From Paraphoma chrysanthemicola (Eukaryota; Ascomycota; Dothideomycetes; Pleosporales; Phaeosphaeriaceae), in the NCBI GenBank assembly GCA_020744225.1, contig JAGMWG010000004.1:372001-436000 (forward strand): a stretch of 64,000 bases of DNA, read 5' to 3'. Positions 56,485-64,000 of the stretch are shown in pieces. The translations under genes were made by a program, and so were the position numbers. The notes under the pieces were generated by a model, which saw only the letters and a list, made by a program, of their open reading frames with translations, was not told the DNA's origin and searched no databases. The number at the start of each line of letters is the position of its first letter. The first letter of the stretch is position 1.

Positions 56485-59320
56485 GTTGAAGATGGGCACG
56501 AGGGCAATTCCTTGGAAAGAGTTGAATTGAACGAGGAACTGGTGTCCTGGTGGAGTCGGCCCACGACGGGAATTATATTTGCGTGCCGTGGACAACGCTA
56601 CCACTAAAGTGGAGGTTCTCCCACCGTCCTTGGCCCAGACTACAACGTCGAAGGTCCGACCGCATGTCACTTGGCAACTGCCTCTTTCGTCATGGTCGGA
56701 GCGCAGTGGTACAGCACTTGATTGGCCCCCGGGCATCTCCGCTGGTTCAAGCATCCCTAGGCTCATCTCACGAGATGCTCACTCGCTGGCGCACAAACAG
56801 CGACCCCGTGTCAAAATCACCCATTACCGGCGGACTTTCCGCGGTCCTGCAACGCTGACCAGGTTCTTATCTTTCCCCAGTCTTGATAGTCTGTCGCATC
56901 GCCGAATCACGGGCGCGAACGTGCTATTAGGCGCCTTAGCTCGTGATAAGCGGCGGCGAATCTGAGCGGGGCTTCGGTTGAGGCTCTCTTTCTGGAAATG
57001 CGTGGCGTTCTCGAAGCAGACTGTCTGACCTCCCAAAGTCAACGACCGTCGTTCTCTCCGAGGGCCCGTCCAGCAGTTCCGGTAGGATGGGAGCTGTGCT
57101 GCAGCGAAGAGACACCAAGAAGCCCAAGGCTCTTCTCTGCAGGAGGAATCCTGATGGTTTTCGCGCTTTTTTACGACAAGCGATTGGCAGACGTTGCCGG
57201 GTCGTGTGGCCAACACCACATTGCTGATCCTCTGCAAGCGGCCTTGAGCATGACGGCGGTGGCCCATCATCACGCCCCTATCACACAGTTGCATTCTTAC
57301 ACGCGCCCACCCATCGTGGGATTGTTCGCGCCGCGCTCACAAATCATTCGACTTCTAATTCTCAAAGTTATCTTGCGCTAGAATGACTGGAGGGTCTGGT
57401 CCAAGACTATCAGTTGGCATTCCGATAACCAGGTTGCCGCTAGGGTACGACTCCAACAGGCGCGCTTGTCAGCTTGCTTGCAGATGATGGGAGCGGGGAT
57501 TCTTATCACTTCGGACGTTTTCAGTCAATTGCCCCGACTCCTTGTCGCGGGAGTCGCCTGTGTGTACAAATTGGATCGGGCGCGCAATTTACACGAACTG
57601 TACTCTTTACAACTCCCAGCATGATTCCCCTCCAAACGGAAGATTATATGGCTCGGCAGGGTCGCCCTTCCGAGCTAGCCACCCCGCAGTGGATGTGGAC
57701 AGAAATGGCAGCTCCTCGCGTGGAGCTCGGTGGGTCGCGGCACGATGCAAATCACATGCTCTTGTCATGGCCGTACAGCCGCTCCCTGTCCCATGGGTAG
57801 ACGAGACCTTGCCGATCTTTTACTCAAGTGTTTAAGGCTGCGTCTCATGCAATGCGAGGTGAGACTTCGAGAACGAAAAGCTGCTGACGCCTGCATAGAA
57901 GGTCTTTCAGATCTCGACACTGCCATGCGGATGCCTTCGAGGCTCGAACCTCTCCTATCAATACCTGAGATCGCTATCAGTCTGTGCAATGCAGACTACG
58001 GGTGATTCCTATCAGCAAACGGCGGGCCTGATATCGACTCCAAGCCCTGTGGGGCACCAATTGCCGTCTGTTTGCTTAGCTTGCGGCGCGGCTCAATTGT
58101 GTGCAGTCCTATGTCACCGAAGTTGTTCTATCACTGTACATCGATGAAAACAACCTCGCTTCCAATCCGCGCTTTCGGCCAATTAGTGAATGAAGCCTGA
58201 AGGTGTCATTCCCTTAGGACTCGCCCTCCAGGTACAGAACTCCTTAGGCAAACATGCTGACTACCATACACATGGACTCTAAATGGACAAAGCTTCCCAA
58301 ATGTGTTCACGACAGATCGTTGCTCGCACACTCGCATACCCTGAGCTATCGCCAGACATCGTAGACTTGACTGTGAATATCTAAGACTTACATGCACTAG
58401 TTCATCACATTTTCGATATCGAATCTCAGCTTCCGAAGCATATTTCTACTCGCAAACACGAATCATCTAGTTGCCTGCACTACTTGCGAACTTCTTCGAC
58501 ATACACAATATGGTGGATTCGCTGTAATGGGTCACCTTGGGACGAATAGTGACAGCATGAAACATTGAGACTTGCCGTAAAGTACTCATTCCTCGACGAG
58601 GCATTGTTGTTGCTTCCCATCCTGGGCCGCAAGACTACCTCGATCTGGGGAAAGTAGCGACACCGCATTTCATCCCCAATCTGATCTTGCGTTTCTTATA
58701 GGTAACAAGCTCTACACACTCAGAACTTAGATCGAGCAACACCCATACGTTGTATGCTTCCTGCTCATCATGTTGCACGTCATTGATATTATAGCTACAG
58801 TCTCAAGGGCAGACGTGTTCGTGCCACACGGAATTTAGGGCCTCGTTGTTCCTTGAAACAGAGGCAGAGGTAATGGATTATATGAAGGAGTGACTAGTAA
58901 GTAAGGCAGAGGGAGTCCTGCCATATCATCCTTGGTTCAGCCAAACACCCTTTGCTGGCAACAAACTTTTGGACAGATATGAAGATCTCCGAATAAGATG
59001 TCAGGCACCACTCGCGAGCACACAACACATCTGTGCCACGTTTCGCGCCGAATGACCACGCCGCAATACGCGCCCGGGAACTCACGCACAACATAACGTG
59101 GTCAGAAACGCCACACGATCCAGACCTGCTGTAAAACACCTGTAAGTTCAGGTACGACACAAACCGAGTCATCGTAGCGATCGAGGCAGTCTGGACAATA
59201 AGCTGCCGGGATGGTGCAAGTGGGTCGGCATTTTCAGCCCTGGCCACCGAGATCAAGCTGAAAATCTTTGGCAATGTTCGCTCGAGCGCCGATCAGGGCG
59301 CAATATGCCTTGTTAGCAAT
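56485..59320. other. Long gene-poor interval, nothing recognised
   Basis: 2.8 kb upstream of the nucleoside transporter. Many overlapping short frames (56579-56965, 56824-57294, 56998-57381, 57474-57835) but none with a domain. A tRNA-like B-box at about 57950 was examined and rejected. It may hold regulatory DNA or eroded repeats. Confidence 0.4.
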
Positions 59321-60892
59321 GTGATTTTATCTCGTGGCGGATGTATACAGTCTACTGACCATTTGCAAGGGATGGTATCGATTGATGAAGCCGCAGGTGT
59401 GGAGGAGCTTCACAACGAATCTGACGGGTCATTTCTTCAGCAACCAGCACACGCCATCGAAGGAACAAAAGGCCTGCTTCAGTTGATTCGGGCTTTGACA
59501 GTCGGTGAAAGCCGTGCACAAGCCGGCTATGATAGTTCTCTTTCAGAACTCTTGAACGGATTGCGTCACGATCAATTACTAGAATTCAATGGCACTACCG
59601 AAACTCCACTTCATGCCAGGCAGTTCCTTGCCTTGCAGCATCAACAGACGAATCTCAATTGCCTCAGAGTACGTCTGGACTGGGATATAGGAGCTGTTCC
59701 ATCAGAGGAGGTCGCGTCGTGGGCACACGAATCGACTCCTTTGCTTGCATCTTCTTTGAGAAGGTTGAAGACGCTTGGTGTATATGTCGGCGATTTACAC
59801 TCACCGGGAGAGCACACTCAAGCTCTGCACAAATACGAACTGGCATACAATCATGCTCTCCTCAGCTGCTTCCCGTATCAATCGCCTCGAGGTTATTGGA
59901 TGGCGCTGGAATGATATGCCTCGAAATCAAAGGGTCCGACCGGCTGATCAGATCGAGCATGTTGTCTGCTCCGACCGATTTCCCCAAACGCTAGAACATC
60001 TGGTCATTGCCAACCTTGACTTTGCAAAAGCAGGTGACCGTATCGTAAGGGTCCTTAATCTGGGTGTCCTTTCCGTTCTAAGACTCGATTAATGCGATAG
60101 ATTGGGCGTATTTCTACATGCGCTCGCTGCGGCTCTCCGACAACGAACAACAACACCACTCAACCACTCAAAGCTCTCACAATTCGCACCAGCCAATTCG
60201 ACAAGGCGGGAGAAAACGACTGCGCACTAAGAGCAATGGGGGATCTCCTTGCCTCCTTCGGTGGCCTAGTGGAGCTTGAATGCAGCCTTTTCTGGGCTGC
60301 TTTCGTGGACTAGACAAGCAGTCTCCACCGACATCCAGGGCTGAAGAGATTGCACATATCGTCCAGTTCGATGCGTGATAATGCTTCGGATTACAGTACC
60401 ACCTTAACGGAGATACAGTCGCACTGCCATGGCTTGCGATTCTTAGCATATCAACCTCCCACGCCGTATTTTGAGTCGATCGAGACATGCGAAATTCCGA
60501 TCAAGCTTCACCCTCGGCTGTCACAGTCGCTCGATGCTGTCTTAACGGCGCCGAATCTATTTATGCTTCGACTCCTCTATGCACCTGGAATTGGTGAGAA
60601 TAGAGTCAATCGGCTGGACCAGACATGACTGGCCAAAGTAGCCCAGGTGGCGCAACGTCTAGCCATATTGATCTTCGAGCATCTCTCCCTTCAAGGCTCA
60701 AACATTAGGCTGATTGCTCTGTCTGCCGAGTCTCGATGGAGACACGGCGCTGAGTTCTGCGATTGTCACTACTATCCGCATTACTTTTACAAGGTTCAGA
60801 ATGCAGATCCCGCAGGTCAGAAGGCTATCAGCGCGATTTCTCTTCGGGATCTTGTAAAAGAATGTCCAGAGTTTGTGGATGATCAGTATTGA
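59321..60892 (+). pseudogene. Leucine-rich-repeat / F-box-type protein remnant
   Basis: Pieces of one protein lie in order in different frames. Frame one covers 59321-59914 (LQHQQTNLNCLRVRLD, SSLRRLKTLGVYVGDLHS). A second frame continues to 60092 (RINRLEVIGWRWNDMP, FPQTLEHLVIANLDF). The first frame resumes from about 60150 (LKALTIRTSQFDKAGEND, FGGLVELECSLFWAAFVD) to 60892 with in-frame TAG at 60311-60313 and TGA at 60626-60628. The repeated L-x2-L-x-L-like pattern resembles fungal F-box/LRR proteins. Two frameshifts and two stops show a dead gene. No F-box or start codon was located at the 5' end. The original function is unknown. Confidence 0.65.
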
Positions 60893-61464
60893 AGTTAGTT
60901 TTTCACGGCCAGCAAAAAAGCACAAGACACAGCTCTCGTTCTCGGAGTTTCATAGTTTCGTAGCTGGTGAAAAGAGTGGATGTACGTACATGCAGACAAG
61001 CGCATCAGAACTAGGGGAGTAACCTACGTGAGCAGTCATATGTATTCCTGATACCTTTTAACACCTTCCTACTGCAGATTGCTGACAAATGCTTCTTTCA
61101 TACCTTCCTTCGATATACCCCTCTGCTCGTCCCTCGGACATGTTCCTTCAGGACTTTGATCTACTTCCAGCATTGACAGCTGAGAGCATAGAATTATAAC
61201 GACAGGGAGGGCATAGATCGATGAGTGGCGCAAGGGCGTGATAATATGGCTTGCAGAGGGTAATTGTTCGACATGTAAGCACCACTGAGCTGAGCGTTAA
61301 AATGCGGAACCTCGTGGTATTTCTTGGATCATACTTGGCAGTTGAATGCTATATACACATATTGTTAAACTCCCCGTTTCTCTCCAACAGGCCTGCACTA
61401 CTCCCAAACTTCATATCCGTCAACTCCGCATGCATGCATCACGTCGACCCTTGCACTCCATCAC
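60893..61464. other. Intergenic, nothing recognised
   Basis: About 570 nt between the LRR remnant and the MetE-like stop. The plus frame at 61251-61622 overlaps the MetE-like gene antisense and is not supported. Confidence 0.4.
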
Positions 61465-62601
61465 TTATTTACTCAAATCCTCTCCCCAGAGTTCCTTCGC
61501 AATCTCCACCTCCAGCCTCACCTTCGCCCACTGCTCCTCCTCAGTCAACTCGTTGCCCTCCGCCGTACTCGAGAACCCACACTGGTGGCTCACACACAGC
61601 TGATCCAGGCCCTTGGGCGTGACCTTGGCTGCCTCTTGCAACCGTCTGATAATGTCCTCTTTATCGTCGAGCGTATTCTTCTTGCTGCTCATGACGCCCA
61701 ACACAACGACCTTGTGCTCGGGCAGATGGCGCAGGGGGCTGAAGTCTCCTGACCGCGCATCATCGTATTCGAGGAAATATGCGTCGACGTTGAGTTCTTT
61801 GAACAGGACTTCGGCCACTGGCTCGTATCCGCCGGACGCGAACCATTTACTCCTGTAGTTTCCGCGGCAGAGATGGATTCCGATCTTCATGTCCGCAGGT
61901 CGCTTTGAGATGGCACTGTTGATGAGTTCGGCGTATTTGCGGGGGAGGGTGGACAGGTCTTCGTTGCGCTCGACTTCAGCGGCTTTGCGCATGTCCGGGT
62001 CGCAGAGGTATGCGAGGTTGGTGTCGTCGAGCTGCACGAAGCGACAACCGGCTTCGTATAGCGAGGCGAGTTCTTCTTGGTACACGCGCGCGAGGTCGGC
62101 AAAAAAAACATCTAGATCGGGGTATGCGGAGATATCAATGCTGGCGCGGCCGCCTCGGAAGTGCACCATGGTTGGGGAAGGAATGCAGACTTTTGTGCTG
62201 GCGATTCCGCCGTTGTCTTTGATAGCTTGCTCGAGGAACTGGAAGTCCTTTACTTGAATGGCTTCTGGATGGCCGAGCTTGCCCTTTACGACAAGAGTTG
62301 GCGGCGAAAAGCCATCCTTGTGCCGAATGTTTCCAACTTGGCCCTTCTCTTCGATGCCCGCCAGATGCTTGAGGAAGTCGAGATGGAAGTATGCGCGACG
62401 AAACTCGCCGTCGGTTATGGAGCGCAGGCCGTTCTTGAGCTGCTTATTTGCGACATCGGTGACCCATTCATCTTCTACTTTGCGTAATTGCTCGGCAGTG
62501 ATCTTGCCATCCGCGGCATCGGCGCGGGCTTCGAGGACGGCTTTGGGGCGCAAGAAGGAGCCGACGTGGTCGGCGCGGTAGACGCCTGTTGGGAGCGGCA
62601 T
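61465..62601 (-). CDS. MetE-like (cobalamin-independent methionine synthase, C-terminal-domain) protein
   Basis: An intronless gene for 378 residues, equal to one TIM barrel of MetE, as in the YxjG/YxjH group of bacteria. The start is YRADHVGSFLRP, the family's usual N-terminus. Likely zinc ligands are His and Cys in HLCRGNYRS, Glu in FLEYDDARSGDF and Cys in SHQCGFSS. FVQLDDTNLAYL is a further conserved block. The reaction is likely methyl transfer to a thiol, but the methyl donor and acceptor are not known for these short proteins; true fungal MetE is about twice as long. Cytosolic. Upstream is 886 nt of intergenic DNA. Confidence 0.9.
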   Translation of the reverse strand: MPLPTGVYRADHVGSFLRPKAVLEARADAADGKITAEQLRKVEDEWVTDVANKQLKNGLRSITDGEFRRAYFHLDFLKHLAGIEEKGQVGNIRHKDGFSPPTLVVKGKLGHPEAIQVKDFQFLEQAIKDNGGIASTKVCIPSPTMVHFRGGRASIDISAYPDLDVFFADLARVYQEELASLYEAGCRFVQLDDTNLAYLCDPDMRKAAEVERNEDLSTLPRKYAELINSAISKRPADMKIGIHLCRGNYRSKWFASGGYEPVAEVLFKELNVDAYFLEYDDARSGDFSPLRHLPEHKVVVLGVMSSKKNTLDDKEDIIRRLQEAAKVTPKGLDQLCVSHQCGFSSTAEGNELTEEEQWAKVRLEVEIAKELWGEDLSK

Positions 62602-63487
62602 TGTGATGTCCTGGAATCGTCAACATCGCTGTGGTTTTAAGCATTGCTCATGCCCATGAATGGTATCTCATTTACCTGGTAGGATCAAATCACTGTGATT
62701 TGTAGAGTGTGGGCGGTAGGGGATATAATCAAAGAAGTCGCCAGTGTAGTTGAGCGAAGGTATGTTTCAGGAAAGGGTACAGGTCAGGGTCTGAGTAGGA
62801 TGACAGAAATTTGTACCTCATCCTTCTGTTCGCATCATCGCAGATGACCGAAACCGAACCCTGGAGCTTGAAGGTTCCCCACTGCGGCAGTTGAAAAGTC
62901 ACACTAAATGGGGCGATGGCGCCGAAGGAATGCTTGCTACTGGTCTCCTGCGGACCGAATACTGCTAGAAACGCGCATGTGAAATACGCTGGGAGAGCAC
63001 TGAGGTTTGAACACGTCCGGGAAATTCCCACAGCAGACTATACTGGCATACAGGGAGATCAACCCGGCGATTGTATTGCATGCAGATGGAGGGGTGCAGG
63101 GATTGACATGACGTTTGGCGGGGTACAGCTTTGCCGAAGCGAGATCGTCGTATTCGGTGCGCGGAACCTGTCGCACGAATTCTCGTAGACCTGGGAAAGT
63201 CGAAGTAAGAACGTAGTAGCCAGCGCAACACATCAGAGGCTCGTCTTAACCAATAAAGGCAGTGAAGGCATCTAGCCCACCTTGTTGCTCAGAAATGGAG
63301 CTGCCGACTTGCAGCGTTCTATCATTGTTAGCTTCGAGAACCCACACCTATCACCGGACTCTCACGCTCCGCAAAAGACAATTTGACCGTCTCTAGAGAA
63401 AAAGTAATGGGTATCAATTGTATCTGACCTCTAGGAAGTCCAATAGGCAACGAGGCACCAATATGCTCTTACCTGCTCATGCTATAA
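62602..63487. other. Intergenic, promoter side of the MetE-like gene
   Basis: No gene was recognised in 886 nt. Overlapping frames at 62916-63233 on both strands are not supported. Confidence 0.4.
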
Positions 63488-64000
63488 TTAAGCGGCCCTG
63501 AGTAGCCTTGGCTCTATAAGCTCGCTGTACTGTCCCTCCCACAAGCCTTCATCTTCCTCCTCGCCTTCCATGTAAAACTGATCGGCCGCATCGTAGACAC
63601 GATTTCCTTTGCTGTCAAATTTCTTATCCCGCTTAGGCAGATCGCGCTGTGCTATCTTGAGTCGAATAGTCCCTGCACCGTTCCCGGAGTCGCCTTCTTG
63701 CTCAACGATCGCTGTTTTGAAGTCGCTGACCTCTGGGGTAATTGTAACCGGATTGACGGCAAAGAACTTGCACACGATGACAGCGCCCTTCTTGATGTCC
63801 GCCGATGTAAGACTAGCCAACGTGCTAAGATCCTCGGGTATGGAAGGTAGGTCTGCCTCCGCTGCAGTCGCGACATCCTGTCGAAGCTGATCTTCGATCG
63901 CGGCATTAATGGCGACGTCTGGATGCTCAGTTGCGCCCGTATCATCGTAATCGAGGTAGATCTTCTCTTCCTCTTCCGCTTCCTGGGCAGGCATAGATTC
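63488..64000 (-). CDS. C-terminal part of a DUF7357/coilin-like protein (runs off right edge)
   Basis: The minus-strand frame is open to the window edge; ATG 63994 is probably internal. Visible residues start with an acidic stretch (QEAEEEEKIYLDYDD), then DLPSIPEDLSTLASLTSADI, GAVIVCKFFAVNPVTITPEV, DFKTAIVEQ, TIRLKIAQRDLPKRDKKFD and a final WEGQYSELIEPRLLRAA. This order resembles the C-terminal Tudor-like part of fungal coilin-related proteins with the DUF7357 domain, which act in nuclear bodies. The assignment is from pattern recognition; the N-terminal domain that would confirm it lies outside. Confidence 0.55.
   Translation of the reverse strand, partial: ESMPAQEAEEEEKIYLDYDDTGATEHPDVAINAAIEDQLRQDVATAAEADLPSIPEDLSTLASLTSADIKKGAVIVCKFFAVNPVTITPEVSDFKTAIVEQEGDSGNGAGTIRLKIAQRDLPKRDKKFDSKGNRVYDAADQFYMEGEEEDEGLWEGQYSELIEPRLLRAA

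Noticed and set aside
57935..58010. tRNA gene suggested by a GGTTCGAGCC B-box on the minus strand
   Set aside because: The T-arm would have only four pairs and a six-base loop, and no acceptor stem or proper A-box is found.
60262..60272. tRNA A-box-like TGGCCTAGTGG
   Set aside because: It lies inside the LRR pseudogene coding segment FGGLVELE and has no matching B-box downstream.

Overview
The window is nuclear DNA of a filamentous ascomycete (Pezizomycotina). The introns are short (mostly 46-65 nt), GT...AG, often with CTAAC/CTGAC-type branch sequences, and genes lie about 2-3 kb apart on both strands. The gene set is typically fungal: GCN5, TOA1, RAD1, OST5, SLX9, DUR3, Zn2Cys6 and bZIP regulators, GH31, tannase and DUF1996. 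A scytalone-dehydratase-like gene and the overall mix would suit a Dothideomycete, but species cannot be fixed from sequence alone. Gene models were built by hand from splice signals. Nearly all conserved genes close in frame when the introns given here are removed.

Layout. 0-5 kb: C-terminal part of an unrecognised protein, a PrxQ-type peroxiredoxin without a clear start codon, and a single-pass membrane protein. 6.5-11.6 kb: secreted GH31 alpha-glucosidase, a glycine-zipper protein, a secreted lipocalin-like protein. 12.4-16.3 kb: two head-to-tail, diverged copies of an unrecognised gene with a shared Cys/His motif, both broken by frameshifts or a stop. 16.6-24.2 kb: tannase/feruloyl esterase, EthD protein, GMC oxidoreductase and DUF1996 protein, possibly an aromatic/plant-polymer oxidation neighbourhood. 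26-38 kb: multi-pass membrane protein, SLX9, PAF-acetylhydrolase-like protein, bZIP factor, TFIIA large subunit. 38.5-42 kb: RAD1, OST5 and GCN5 packed tightly, with OST5 and GCN5 head to head. 42.3-45 kb: decayed MFS transporter and a Zn2Cys6 regulator. 46.4-49 kb: two small membrane/secreted proteins. 49-56.5 kb: urea transporter DUR3, scytalone-dehydratase-like protein, CNT-type nucleoside transporter with a His-rich tail. 59.3-60.9 kb: dead leucine-rich-repeat gene. 61.5-64 kb: MetE-like protein and the C-terminus of a DUF7357/coilin-like protein that runs off the right edge.

Genes that may work together are few. RAD1, GCN5, TOA1 and SLX9 are housekeeping genes. DUR3 and the nucleoside transporter could both serve nitrogen scavenging, and GATA-type sites sit upstream of DUR3. 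A recurring oddity is single-base frameshifts, including one in the otherwise intact GCN5. Either the assembly carries indel errors or several genes here are dying; the MFS and LRR genes show enough damage to be true pseudogenes. No CRISPR, tRNA, rRNA or intact transposon was found.
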